A DNA stretch of 64,000 nucleotides from Candidatus Gastranaerophilales bacterium (lineage in GTDB: Bacteria > Cyanobacteriota > Vampirovibrionia > Gastranaerophilales > Gastranaerophilaceae). The notes beneath the pieces are model-generated. The model saw only the letters and a list, made by a program, of their open reading frames with translations. It did not search any database and was not told the DNA's origin. A program made the translations under genes and the position numbers. Shown piece after piece: positions 16,974 through 25,926 of this stretch. Where the stretch lies: the NCBI GenBank assembly GCA_944324315.1, contig CALUVW010000002.1, positions 47,742 to 111,741 on the forward strand. Direction: 5' to 3'. The number at the start of each line of letters is the position of its first letter. The first letter of the stretch is position 1.

Positions 16974-17862
16974 ATTTCAGCCCCATTTTAATATAACATA
17001 AATAAAAATATAAATCCCATCGGTAGAATTTTAACAAATATTTAAAATATCCTGTTTTTTGAAAATTATATTTATTTCTTACATCGAAATAATATTTATT
17101 TATAAATTTAATAAGCTTATATTTTTCTTTATTATAAACAGCAGTCGATAATAAATTTTTATCTCTAAATTCATTTAAAAAATTTATATAATTTTCTCCA
17201 AATACTTGTGCAACGTTATAGTTCCCTCCTTTTTTCTGAGGACAGACTGATTCAAATAATTCCTCGGAAATACACAAAATGTTTCTATGATTTTCTAAAA
17301 AATTAAACAAAATATACGTATGCGGAATTTCCGTCCAAGTTTTCTCATTGAAAATTTTAATAACTTTTTCAAAATCATTTTTCCATATACCAAAAGAACC
17401 AATCCAGGTTGTATAATAAGATACATCTTTTATAAAAGAATTCAAATCAGAATAAAGAATTGCCCCCCCCCCGATGTTCGACGCATTATTACTAAAGAAA
17501 AGAATATTTTTTTCTTCAAGATTATTTTTGATATAGCTAAGCATTTTTTCTAAACTATCCGGCTTTAATAATAATGTATCATTATTGAGTTTTAAAAATT
17601 TTCCGTCAGCAATTGATAAAACCTTTTCAAAATTAGCAAATCCTATATTTGAATCATTTCTGTGATAAATAATTTTTTCAGGGTACAATTTCAAATATTT
17701 TTCAACGAGTTCTCTTGTTCCATCAGTTGAAGCATTATCAGAAATAACAATATCCACATCATTTGTATTTTTGAAAATATCTTGTGACACAATACTTTCT
17801 AATGTATCTTGCAAATATTTTTCTCTATTGTATGTTGGAATGCATATAGATAACAAAGTCAT
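16954..17862 (-). CDS. Family 2 glycosyltransferase with in-frame G10 tract, phase-variable candidate
   Basis: The 302-residue product has [33 protein letters not shown] and LKLNNDT as GT2 motifs. Its middle (YYTTWIGSFGIWK, then [21 protein letters not shown]) parallels the transferase at 20558-22087, so the two are paralogues. At residue about 131 a coding-strand G10 tract encodes Gly-Gly-Gly; the paralogue has no such tract at the aligned site, so it lies in a tolerant loop. A change of one base would truncate the protein at half length. It overlaps the epimerase gene by 1 base. Substrate unknown. Confidence 0.85.
   Translation of the reverse strand: MTLLSICIPTYNREKYLQDTLESIVSQDIFKNTNDVDIVISDNASTDGTRELVEKYLKLYPEKIIYHRNDSNIGFANFEKVLSIADGKFLKLNNDTLLLKPDSLEKMLSYIKNNLEEKNILFFSNNASNIGGGAILYSDLNSFIKDVSYYTTWIGSFGIWKNDFEKVIKIFNEKTWTEIPHTYILFNFLENHRNILCISEELFESVCPQKKGGNYNVAQVFGENYINFLNEFRDKNLLSTAVYNKEKYKLIKFINKYYFDVRNKYNFQKTGYFKYLLKFYRWDLYFYLCYIKMGLKYVLRYL
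17463..17472 (-). repeat. G10 tract (coding strand) inside glycosyltransferase gene
   Basis: Ten C on the + strand, so G10 in the coding strand, read in frame as three Gly codons plus the first base of an Ala codon. In such AT-rich DNA a run of ten is far beyond chance. Runs like this in glycosyltransferase genes are the usual switch of phase variation in Campylobacter and similar bacteria. Confidence 0.75.
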
Positions 17863-18752
17863 TACAGGAGACCTCCGATAATTTTTGCTAATCCCTTGCT
17901 ATAAGCGCATTCCGCTCCCCCCCCGACATCCTGCAATTCCGTTACATCCGCACAGGAACACATTATTTCGTCTTCTCTGTATGGAATTGCACCAAAATTT
18001 AATACAGTATCACTGCCTGAAATTTTTTTAATTTCGGTCACAAAATCTTTTATTGAAACTGCATTACCTGTTCCAATGTCAAAACTGCGGAATCTGAATG
18101 AATGTTTTTGTGCATAATCTAAAATTTTTATATAATTATCAACAACATCATCAACATATATAAAATCACGTTTTTGATCCCCGTATGTCAAATCAATAGA
18201 TGGAACTTTTTTTACCGCAATTTTATCTATCATCTGATAGACAAATTTATCTGCCCTGTCATCTTCTCCGTAAACATGCTCAAGAACCATATTCACAACT
18301 TTAATCTTTTTGGAAAAATATTTTAACCATAAAAGTAAACTCTTTTTGGACAAAGCATAATTTAAAAGATAAGAATAAGACATATTCTCTTTATTAAAAT
18401 ATGAATCAGTATTAATAAAAATCTTAACTCCATGCTGAACCGCCAAATCAAGAAGTCTAATCGGAAACATTAAATTTGTTTCAAGAACACTGTAGCAGGA
18501 ATTTTCATTCCTGCCGTAATTAGTTGCACAATGAACAATAGCATCTATTTTAGTTTCTTCAAATACTTTTTCAAGAGGAAATTTATCAATATCATAAAAT
18601 TTCACACGGACATTGTTCAGAATATTTGATATTCTGCTCACATCTGAAAAAGATCTTTTTAGAACAATAATATTGTGATTAGTATTATTCAAAAAACCTT
18701 TAAGAAGATGACTGCCTAAAAAACCTGTTGCACCGGTAACCAGAATGTTCAT
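17862..18752 (-). CDS. NAD(P)-dependent sugar epimerase/reductase with C-terminal G8 tract
   Basis: The 296-residue extended SDR starts MNILVTGATGFLGSHLLKGF. The Tyr-x3-Lys active site is not the classic YxxxK in an obvious place (SYLLNYALSKKSLLLW holds the likely Tyr and Lys), and VYGEDDRADKFVYQMI and DFIYVDDVVDNYIKI are family motifs of the second half. It probably reduces or epimerises C4 of the CDP-deoxyhexose, as RfbJ/RfbS-type enzymes do. A G8 tract at 17917-17924 encodes DVGGGAE some 20 residues from the end, so slippage would alter only the tail. Overlaps both neighbours by 1-4 bases. Confidence 0.8.
   Translation of the reverse strand: MNILVTGATGFLGSHLLKGFLNNTNHNIIVLKRSFSDVSRISNILNNVRVKFYDIDKFPLEKVFEETKIDAIVHCATNYGRNENSCYSVLETNLMFPIRLLDLAVQHGVKIFINTDSYFNKENMSYSYLLNYALSKKSLLLWLKYFSKKIKVVNMVLEHVYGEDDRADKFVYQMIDKIAVKKVPSIDLTYGDQKRDFIYVDDVVDNYIKILDYAQKHSFRFRSFDIGTGNAVSIKDFVTEIKKISGSDTVLNFGAIPYREDEIMCSCADVTELQDVGGGAECAYSKGLAKIIGGLL
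17917..17924 (-). repeat. G8 tract (coding strand) near the end of a sugar epimerase gene
   Basis: Eight C on the + strand, in frame as Gly codons. Slippage would change the last residues of the enzyme and could also disturb coupling to the next gene, which starts within a few bases of the stop. Confidence 0.6.
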
Positions 18753-19774
18753 ACTTTTCTCCTTAAATGAGTTATCCTTCTAATAAAGTACCATAATATA
18801 AAGGTTAAAAATGCGTATGTATGTTCAAATTTATTCTTAAAAGAATTTGTATTATACAACAAAGTCATAAATAATTTATCCATGTCTCTATTTAATTCAA
18901 TATTAACAAATTCTTGTGAGACTCCGTACCAGTCGCAAATATTTTTATTATTCAAGGCATTTATATAATCAGTCGTACAGAAACGATAGCAATTTCTAAC
19001 CAGAAATTTCACCGTAGAATATCTATCAAAACAGGACAGTTTAATTTCTTTCAAAAAATCAAGGTAAACTTCAAATATTTTAAATCTGTTTTCGGGAGAA
19101 AAAAACAAATTTTTATTTTTTAAAGAATAGGTATGAGAATGATTCAAATTTTTAAACGGCGGTTTTATAAGATAGACAAACGGAAATTTTATAATAACCG
19201 CATCTCCGCATTCACAACAAAGCGTTGTTTGAAAATCCGTTAAATATGACCGAATAATTTCATCGTAACTAAGACAGGTATCATAGATATTTTTTTCCAT
19301 TAACAACTTTCTGTCAAAAAAGAAGCCGGAAGGATGATTCCCGCAAAAACAAAACTTAGACAGTTTTTTTACCATACCTGTGAATCTGCGAATTTTAAAT
19401 TCGCCATCTTTACAATCAGGGAAAAATCTGCCTGCCGCAACATCTAAATTACTGAGAATATCTATGACTTTGTCAATGTTTTTTATATCTAAAAAGTCTT
19501 TGTCCGTCATAAACATCACATATTTGCCGGATCCGCCTGCCAGAGCAATTTTTCCGTTTACATAACTGCCATAATTTTTATCGTTTTCAATAATCTTAAG
19601 CCGGGAATCCTCTATGGATTTTAAAAGTTCAACTGTATTATCCATAGAACAGTTGTCCGCAATGACGATCTCAAAATTTTTGTTATCACTTTGGAGCCAT
19701 TTTTTGACATTGTCAAATAGTGACTGCCCCCTGTTATAAGTCGGAATACAAATAGATAAAATAATATCAGACAT
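18749..19774 (-). CDS. Family 2 glycosyltransferase
   Basis: The 341-residue product begins [20 protein letters not shown], followed by IVIADNCSMDNTVELL and YVMFMTDKDFL, with Asp-Lys-Asp in place of the usual DxD. CCECGD and FCFCGNHPSG give it several Cys in the middle, not typical of the other transferases here. It overlaps the epimerase by 4 bases and rfbF by 8, within the CDP-sugar operon, so it may transfer the deoxysugar made by the same operon. Substrate unknown. Confidence 0.85.
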   Translation of the reverse strand: MSDIILSICIPTYNRGQSLFDNVKKWLQSDNKNFEIVIADNCSMDNTVELLKSIEDSRLKIIENDKNYGSYVNGKIALAGGSGKYVMFMTDKDFLDIKNIDKVIDILSNLDVAAGRFFPDCKDGEFKIRRFTGMVKKLSKFCFCGNHPSGFFFDRKLLMEKNIYDTCLSYDEIIRSYLTDFQTTLCCECGDAVIIKFPFVYLIKPPFKNLNHSHTYSLKNKNLFFSPENRFKIFEVYLDFLKEIKLSCFDRYSTVKFLVRNCYRFCTTDYINALNNKNICDWYGVSQEFVNIELNRDMDKLFMTLLYNTNSFKNKFEHTYAFLTFILWYFIRRITHLRRKV

Positions 19775-20561
19775 TTACAGGTTCCTTATTCCAAACAGCC
19801 CACGGAGCTTTATCATTCATCCACATATCAGTCAAATCATTCTTGTCTCTCAAAGTATCCATTGGACGCCAAAAACCATTATGCTTATATGCATTTAATT
19901 GATTATCTTTTGCTAAATTTTCAAGAGGATCTCTTTCAAAAATTTCTCCGTCATCATCTCTGATATAATCAAATACTTCAGGTTCACAGACAAAAAAGCC
20001 CCCGTTAATCCAACTTTCTTCACCTTTTGGTTTTTCCATAAATGACGTTATCATATCATTATCTTTAATAACCAGAGAGCCGAATCTTCCCTGGAGCTGG
20101 ACTGCTGTCAATGTAACAAGTTTTCTACTGTTTTTATGGCATTTTATTAAATCATCAATATTTACATCAGCAACACCATCACCGTAAGTCAAAAGAAAAG
20201 GTTCATTACCAATATAATCTTTGGCTTTTCTTATTCTCCCACCTGTCATTGTATTTTGACCGGTATAAAGCATTGTAACTTTCCAGGGTTCATGACGATT
20301 TTTATGTACCTCTACCGAATTATTTAACATATCGACAGTTATATCAGAATAACGAGTGTAGTAATTAATAAAATAGTCTTTTATAACATGAGATTTATAA
20401 CCGGTTAAAATAACAAATTCGTTAAAACCATAATAAGAATAAATTTTCATTATATGCCATAATATAGGTTTTCCACCTATTTCTACCATGGGTTTTGGTT
20501 TTAAATCTGTTTCTTCCGAAAGTCTCGTCCCTAAACCGCCAGCTAAAATTACAACCTTCAT
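19767..20561 (-). CDS. rfbF: Glucose-1-phosphate cytidylyltransferase
   Basis: The 264-residue product makes CDP-glucose from CTP and glucose-1-phosphate, the first step of the CDP-deoxysugar pathway continued by RfbG and RfbH. The N-terminal nucleotide-binding motif is [20 protein letters not shown], with [14 protein letters not shown] after it; YGDGVADV holds the metal-binding Asp and [11 protein letters not shown] closes the fold. Length is that of the family (about 257). It overlaps the upstream transferase-acetyltransferase gene by 4 bases. Confidence 0.95.
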   Translation of the reverse strand: MKVVILAGGLGTRLSEETDLKPKPMVEIGGKPILWHIMKIYSYYGFNEFVILTGYKSHVIKDYFINYYTRYSDITVDMLNNSVEVHKNRHEPWKVTMLYTGQNTMTGGRIRKAKDYIGNEPFLLTYGDGVADVNIDDLIKCHKNSRKLVTLTAVQLQGRFGSLVIKDNDMITSFMEKPKGEESWINGGFFVCEPEVFDYIRDDDGEIFERDPLENLAKDNQLNAYKHNGFWRPMDTLRDKNDLTDMWMNDKAPWAVWNKEPVNV

Positions 20562-22087
20562 ATTGACTCCTTTAAATTATTAATGACTGATTCTATACTA
20601 TTATTATCTAAATGTGTATATAATGTATTAATATTAGCTTTTATATAGTCTTTCGTCAACATTCCTATGTTAATTCGCTTTAATTTCTCAATCATATCAG
20701 GTTCAAAACGGTACTTTATAAATTTTGCAGGATTACCGCCAACAATAGAATAAGGTTCAACATCTTTTGTAACAACACTGCCTGCCGCAATTACAGCTCC
20801 CTGCCCTATTCTTACTCCTGAAAGAATGATAGCCCTTGCTCCTATCCAAACATCATCTTCGACTATAATAGAACCCTTTGCTTTTGCTTCGTATTTTTCT
20901 ATATAATTATAGACTTTAAATGGGTAAGTGGATAAATTTTTATAATCATGCTCTGTACATGGTAAAAATACAACCCCGTTAGCAATAGAAACATAATTTC
21001 CAATAATAAGTATAGACGGGAAATCCGATGCAAAAAATGCATCTATCAAACCGTATGAAGCTTTGCCCACAGCAACATTATAAATACAGGAATTATTTTT
21101 GACCAATTTGGTATCATTATCGAAATTTTTCCTGTGCCAAATTTTAATAAATCTTTTATAACGAAATCTTTTTTTTATATTTTTATAAGAAAATGACTCA
21201 AAAAATCTTACCAATATTTTGAAATATGACAAATAGAAAAACGGTTCCAGCCAGAAAAACTTCATAAATTTGAAATAGCCCGATTTATCAAAATTATATT
21301 CTTTTACAAAATCAAAATAGAACGGCAATATATGTTCAAATAATGTTTTTTTCCTATCCTTGCTTATGACAGAAGCAGAGAGCAGACCCTTTTTTCTATA
21401 CAAATCTAAAATATAATAATAATTGTAACCGAATACTTGAGCGACATTATATCCGCCTTTATTCTCCATAAATATAGTCTCAAAATATTTTTTATTTGAA
21501 ACATAAATTTTAGCCCCTGTTTCAAACAATCTTCCGACAATATCAACCTGAGCAAAATTCATGTGAGAAAATCTGTTAATATCATCAAGAGAATCTAAAA
21601 AAGATTTTTTATAACAATGGGCACCAACCCAGGTAATATAATACGAAACATTTTTTAAAAAGTCATCAAAACTCTCTGCCATGCCGGAAAATTTTCCGGC
21701 AGCATTTGAAAAAAAACACCCCTGAGCACCATTTTCATCGGCTTTTTTAATATCTTCTAAAACTTCTGATAAACAGCCCTCAAAAACATAACATGTATCA
21801 TTATGCAGTTTTACAAATTTTCCTTTTGCCTGATTAATGACATATATAAAATTTTCATCAGCAGGTATTGGCTCGGAACGTTTTATATAATTTATCTTAT
21901 CAGGATATTTCCTGACAAATTCTTTACAAACCGTTTCAGTTGCATCAGTTGAACAATTATCGGAAATAACGACTTCTACCAAATCACTAAAAAGAAAAGC
22001 CTTTTGCGTTGTTATGCTGTTTAACACTCTCCAAAGCTCGCAACATCTGTTATAAGTCGGAATACATATTGAAACTAACGGCTGCAT
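20558..22087 (-). CDS. Fusion of GT2 glycosyltransferase and left-handed beta-helix acetyltransferase
   Basis: The 509-residue product has a GT2 domain first ([40 protein letters not shown]). Residues about 330-480 are a hexapeptide-repeat acyltransferase of the CatB/Vat type: [52 protein letters not shown] and [20 protein letters not shown]. Usually these are separate genes. The chain could transfer a sugar and then acetylate it. It is the first gene of the operon that runs down to rfbG, and a promoter lies at 22106-22133. Confidence 0.88.
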   Translation of the reverse strand: MQPLVSICIPTYNRCCELWRVLNSITTQKAFLFSDLVEVVISDNCSTDATETVCKEFVRKYPDKINYIKRSEPIPADENFIYVINQAKGKFVKLHNDTCYVFEGCLSEVLEDIKKADENGAQGCFFSNAAGKFSGMAESFDDFLKNVSYYITWVGAHCYKKSFLDSLDDINRFSHMNFAQVDIVGRLFETGAKIYVSNKKYFETIFMENKGGYNVAQVFGYNYYYILDLYRKKGLLSASVISKDRKKTLFEHILPFYFDFVKEYNFDKSGYFKFMKFFWLEPFFYLSYFKILVRFFESFSYKNIKKRFRYKRFIKIWHRKNFDNDTKLVKNNSCIYNVAVGKASYGLIDAFFASDFPSILIIGNYVSIANGVVFLPCTEHDYKNLSTYPFKVYNYIEKYEAKAKGSIIVEDDVWIGARAIILSGVRIGQGAVIAAGSVVTKDVEPYSIVGGNPAKFIKYRFEPDMIEKLKRINIGMLTKDYIKANINTLYTHLDNNSIESVINNLKESI

Positions 22088-22105
22088 AATTCTACCCTTG
22101 CATTA

Positions 22106-22133
22106 ATTATAGCACGGATATAAATTATAACAA
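22106..22133 (-). promoter_or_regulatory. Promoter for the - strand CDP-sugar/glycosyltransferase operon
   Basis: On the - strand TTGTTA (22128-22133) and TATAAT (22106-22111) are 16 bases apart, and TGC before the -10 makes it an extended -10. The ATG at 22087 follows 18 bases after the -10. All six genes down to 15903 overlap or nearly touch, so this is the likely operon promoter. Confidence 0.7.
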
Positions 22134-22203
22134 ACTACTAGCAAAAAAAATTTTTTTTAATTTTTTTACTATCATCTCTTAAAATATGGGGTAATAAATA
22201 TTT

Positions 22204-22626
22204 ATGGTACAAATTAATAATTTTCGGAATTTTATAAATGAAAGAGACAATGCATACAATGTTCAGGCTCATTTAGATTCAAAATCAAAAGTGTCCAAAG
22301 AAGGCATTAATGCTATGCTAATTCATCTAAACGATTGCATGAAAAATCCTACAATCGGACTTCTTATAAGAAAAGATGCAATCAAAGAGATGCCTAATTT
22401 TAGGGAATATATTCGTAATAAATCTTATGTACTAAGACAGCCGGAAATAATTGAGGCTAATAATAACTTTGAAAAGTATTTGAAACAAACCTACCCGCGT
22501 ACATTAAAAGCACGATTATTCCTGATAGAACACAGAAACATTATACTTGGCAGTGTAAAGCCGTTAACTAAAAGTTTTAAGAAAACACTATTTAAGCTTA
22601 CACGTTACTTAAGAATAAAAAAATAA
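22204..22626 (+). CDS. Hypothetical protein, 140 aa
   Basis: The product is basic, mostly helical in appearance, and has no signal peptide or membrane segment. It starts MVQINNFRNFINERDNAYNV and ends in a Lys/Arg-rich tail. No family recognised. It is a single + strand gene between the divergent polysaccharide operon and the convergent AAA/M41 gene, 6 bases from the latter. No strong ribosome site is seen; GGGG at about 22189-22192 is the only candidate. Confidence 0.55.
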   Translation: MVQINNFRNFINERDNAYNVQAHLDSKSKVSKEGINAMLIHLNDCMKNPTIGLLIRKDAIKEMPNFREYIRNKSYVLRQPEIIEANNNFEKYLKQTYPRTLKARLFLIEHRNIILGSVKPLTKSFKKTLFKLTRYLRIKK

Positions 22627-22632
22627 TAATAC

Positions 22633-25596
22633 TTATTCTTTTCTTACAGCAACACCTTTTTTAGTACAATCAATTATTCTCAGAATAGTTTTATCACACA
22701 GTTCAAGTTCTTCTTGCTTTTCTTTAGACTGAGCTTTTTTCCATGCTTGCAGCATATTTCTGAACTTGTCGCCATCCAAGAGGCAATCACCTGTTCCGAC
22801 ATAGGATGAATATTTTTCTGTAAATTCCTTATTAAAATCACCGTAAATTTCTGTAATTAAATCGGAAACAATTTTAGCATTATTTATAATTACGCGTTCA
22901 TCATCTTCTATAATTGATTTCATTTTATCCGATAAATCATCTTCATCAGATATAGCCATTTTCCCTGTTTTGGCACCAAGCCCCATAACTTTAACCATCA
23001 AATCCGCATAATATCTTACACTTTCCATATCTCCGCTTATGCCATAAGATCCGTTCATACCGTAAAAATAATTTTCAGCAGAATTTCCGCCAAAGGAACA
23101 AACTATTGAAGAAAATATTTTTTCGAATGATTCCTCACTGTTAACATCTTTTGAATGATATACAGCTCCGCCATATAAACCTCTTGGATCCAATGTAATA
23201 AATGAAACTTTATCCGGAATATGCCATGGTTTACCAATTGTTTTTGCTATATTATTCATAACTTCCAAATTGGTTGCGTGCCCGCATTCATGCGATGTTA
23301 CAATTTCTTTTTCGTGCTGCGCTATCTTTTTGACTGCAGGTCTGCCTGTTGTAATCTGAAGATATGCTTCAATAAAATCTGACTTATCAGGATTTTTATG
23401 TCCTCGTTCAATTGCGACACTCTGAGCTTTTTTAACAAGATTTTTCAAATAAATAAACGGAAATCCGCTTGTAAACGATGCGATTGCTTCAATAGTATTT
23501 TTTTGCTGCTTCGCGTCACCTGCTATTTTAATATTTGAACTTTTTAATACTCCATTGAGAATTTCTGCTCTGGCTTCAGGATCATAGGCCGGAGATGCAA
23601 CAGAAACCAGATCAATAAATTTAAAAGATTTCATAGCAGCGTTTCCTATCAAGTGAGGATCAGCAACAGAGCCGACAACGAGAATATTCAGTCCTGCTTT
23701 ATCAGCCTTTTCCATTTCTCTTAAAAGCTGTGCCATAGCTTTTTGATGGTACAGAGAAACATACTCGCCAACTGAAAAATATTCGAAATTATCTATAAAT
23801 AAAACTGCAGACTTGCGAACATTTGCCTCAGCCTGACCAGTTACAATAGAAAACAGTTTTTTAATTGATGCCTCCGGAGAAAGTGCCCCTCCCCCGAAAA
23901 GTTCAACTTCCTTTGTACCGAAATCCATTGTATTAACTTCTATATAAGGGATATTTGCCTCACCTGCGATTGCTTTTGCAGTGTATCTGCGCCCGCTTCC
24001 GGGTGAACCGTCTTGAGAAAATATTATTATTCCTTTAGTTCCTAATTTCCCTGATTTAATTTGTTTTACAATTGCAGAAGCTTCTTGTTTAGTAGATTCT
24101 TTACCTATTAAGTTATTTAGTTTTACACCTGTATCAAATACTACATTAACAGAGCTTCCTTCATCATTTTTTTTGAACAGATCAGATGCCTCTGAAAGAT
24201 AAACGCTTACATCACTTTCGGTAATTTCAGGTTTATCAATATAATAACTTACAATTTTCTTCATTAAATTTATTGTTTTGTCAGGGAAAACACCATCCAT
24301 TAAAGCGGATGCCTCTACAACTTTATCAGCAGCTTTACGGGTAAATTGTTTTTGAAGATCTTTCATAAGTACAGGATTTTCTCTAAACATTTTTACCATC
24401 TGCGGAGTATCAAGACTCGGAATTGAAATTTCTTGAAATTCTGAACATATTTTAGAAAAATTTACATAATAAGAATCTTTAGCGTCATAAAACAAAAATT
24501 TCACATTTGAAGGATGATTAAATAATGTATTTACAAATGCTGGAGAAACAGTATATGCGCCGTCTGTTTCTTTTGACTCTTGCAAAATCAAATGCAGAGG
24601 GTTAGCAGCAATTATATGTTCTTTTGTTTTGTCTTTAGCAAGTTTATTTACCATATAAATAAAGTAATCAGAAGTTGCATCTGAGCTTAACTGTGTAAAT
24701 GTTGACTTATTTGAATAGTTCTGCTGATGAATTTTATAAATAGTATCTATAAAACTTTTCGGAGTTTCTTTTTTCGGGTCAAATGTAATAAACATATTTG
24801 TTCCCAAAGACAAATTTTTCAAAACATTCTCAGCCTTTTTATTATAATCACTGAACGGAGAACGATTTTTCAATGCTCTATTGTCGATCATTATATACTT
24901 TTTTAAATCTAAAAGTAAATTCTTTGAAAAATTATCAGTAACTTCATCTTGACTGCTCATAGCAGCAGTAAAAAGGGTATATTCGTCAATAGGAATATCT
25001 TCTTCTTTTAAAGCCCATATAGAATCTGTTAAATCTTCAGACAAATTAATAGAGTTACCATTAGAAGACGACTTTGTTTCAGACACATTTTCTTTCAATA
25101 AACCATCTAGTTTTTCAATATTACTTGTTATAACAGGTTTAATAGCTTTACGCAGCTCAGGATTTGAAAACATAACCTTTGAACACATCTGTGAAAAAAA
25201 TTCAGCTACAGGAGGCATATCATCTATATTAATATCCTTTTCGCCTTTATCCAGACAATCTATAAATTTATTCAGCTCAGTCAGTTCATGCTTAATAACA
25301 TGCAGAGTAGTGATATGAGTGTAGCCTGTACCTTTTAAATTTTTTTGTAAAAGAGACAAAGTATTTTTTGTAGATGTATCAGAATTGTATAAAATATCGT
25401 TAAGTTTAGACTTATTATGAGATTGAACAGTCGTTTTTGCAGTAAACGGAATATAAAAAGCAGGATTATACCTTTCGGAAGAATTATTTTCTGGTATAGA
25501 TAAATAATTTAACTGATTTTCAGTATTTTTTTGAGATTTATATAAAAATGGACTACTACAACGTTTATCTAAACTGTTACTTACCTTATCAATCAT
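22633..25596 (-). CDS. Large FtsH-related protein: degenerate AAA modules plus M41 zinc-protease domain
   Basis: I set the start at ATG 25596 (GGAGA five bases upstream), giving 987 residues. No membrane segments are seen, unlike FtsH. Residues about 80-475 have no Walker A, but near 425-470 a FPDKTINLMKKI stretch resembles the small AAA subdomain of Clp ATPases. Residues about 525-720 are FtsH-like AAA, with Walker A as GSPGSGRR (Arg for the key Lys, about 530-537) and Walker B as LFIDNFE (Asn for the catalytic Glu). The protease motif HECGH (about 769-773) is an intact HExxH, followed by the LDPRG.YGG region of M41. It looks like a protease with crippled or altered ATPase. Function unknown. 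Confidence 0.8.
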   Translation of the reverse strand: MIDKVSNSLDKRCSSPFLYKSQKNTENQLNYLSIPENNSSERYNPAFYIPFTAKTTVQSHNKSKLNDILYNSDTSTKNTLSLLQKNLKGTGYTHITTLHVIKHELTELNKFIDCLDKGEKDINIDDMPPVAEFFSQMCSKVMFSNPELRKAIKPVITSNIEKLDGLLKENVSETKSSSNGNSINLSEDLTDSIWALKEEDIPIDEYTLFTAAMSSQDEVTDNFSKNLLLDLKKYIMIDNRALKNRSPFSDYNKKAENVLKNLSLGTNMFITFDPKKETPKSFIDTIYKIHQQNYSNKSTFTQLSSDATSDYFIYMVNKLAKDKTKEHIIAANPLHLILQESKETDGAYTVSPAFVNTLFNHPSNVKFLFYDAKDSYYVNFSKICSEFQEISIPSLDTPQMVKMFRENPVLMKDLQKQFTRKAADKVVEASALMDGVFPDKTINLMKKIVSYYIDKPEITESDVSVYLSEASDLFKKNDEGSSVNVVFDTGVKLNNLIGKESTKQEASAIVKQIKSGKLGTKGIIIFSQDGSPGSGRRYTAKAIAGEANIPYIEVNTMDFGTKEVELFGGGALSPEASIKKLFSIVTGQAEANVRKSAVLFIDNFEYFSVGEYVSLYHQKAMAQLLREMEKADKAGLNILVVGSVADPHLIGNAAMKSFKFIDLVSVASPAYDPEARAEILNGVLKSSNIKIAGDAKQQKNTIEAIASFTSGFPFIYLKNLVKKAQSVAIERGHKNPDKSDFIEAYLQITTGRPAVKKIAQHEKEIVTSHECGHATNLEVMNNIAKTIGKPWHIPDKVSFITLDPRGLYGGAVYHSKDVNSEESFEKIFSSIVCSFGGNSAENYFYGMNGSYGISGDMESVRYYADLMVKVMGLGAKTGKMAISDEDDLSDKMKSIIEDDERVIINNAKIVSDLITEIYGDFNKEFTEKYSSYVGTGDCLLDGDKFRNMLQAWKKAQSKEKQEELELCDKTILRIIDCTKKGVAVRKE

Positions 25597-25717
25597 AAAT
25601 ATCTCCAATTATATTTCATTCATAAACCTCGTAAAAAATAATTTTGCCATTATGTAAAAAAACTGAAACATTTGATTTGTAAAACCCTTATTTATAAGAC
25701 TTATTAAAATAAAAATA

Positions 25718-25790
25718 TGCCGCGTCTCGGAATCGAACCAAGGACACAGGGATTTTCAGTCCCTTGCTCTACCAACTGAGCTAACGCGGC
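25718..25790 (-). tRNA. tRNA-Phe (GAA)
   Basis: The - strand folds as a full cloverleaf of 73 bases. The acceptor GCCGCGT pairs with ACGCGGC, the anticodon loop is CTGAAAA with anticodon GAA, and the T-arm has TTCGATT. The CCA end is not encoded; the discriminator A is followed by AT-rich sequence. Confidence 0.97.
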
Positions 25791-25829
25791 ATATTTTTAT
25801 TTAATTTTTGTTTTATTTAAAAAAGTTGA

Positions 25830-25878
25830 GGCAATTAAATATTCTTTTGGGATAAATGGTTTTAAATATTAAATTGCC
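25830..25878 (-). terminator. Long hairpin between infC and tRNA-Phe
   Basis: A 14-base left arm (25830-25843) pairs with 25865-25878 with one mismatch, loop 21. T-runs lie on both sides for either strand (T6 on the + strand after 25878; T6 on the - strand below 25830). It probably ends infC transcription, and could partly read through to tRNA-Phe. Confidence 0.65.
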
Positions 25879-25926
25879 ACGTTTTTTATTATATTTGCTG
25901 AAAATTATCAGTCAAGAACTTTTTTG

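Noticed and set aside
23889..23899. C4-T-C5 stretch in the AAA/M41 gene as another slippage tract
   Set aside because: The run is broken by a T and codes for a Gly-Gly-Gly of the AAA domain pore region; too short to slip readily.
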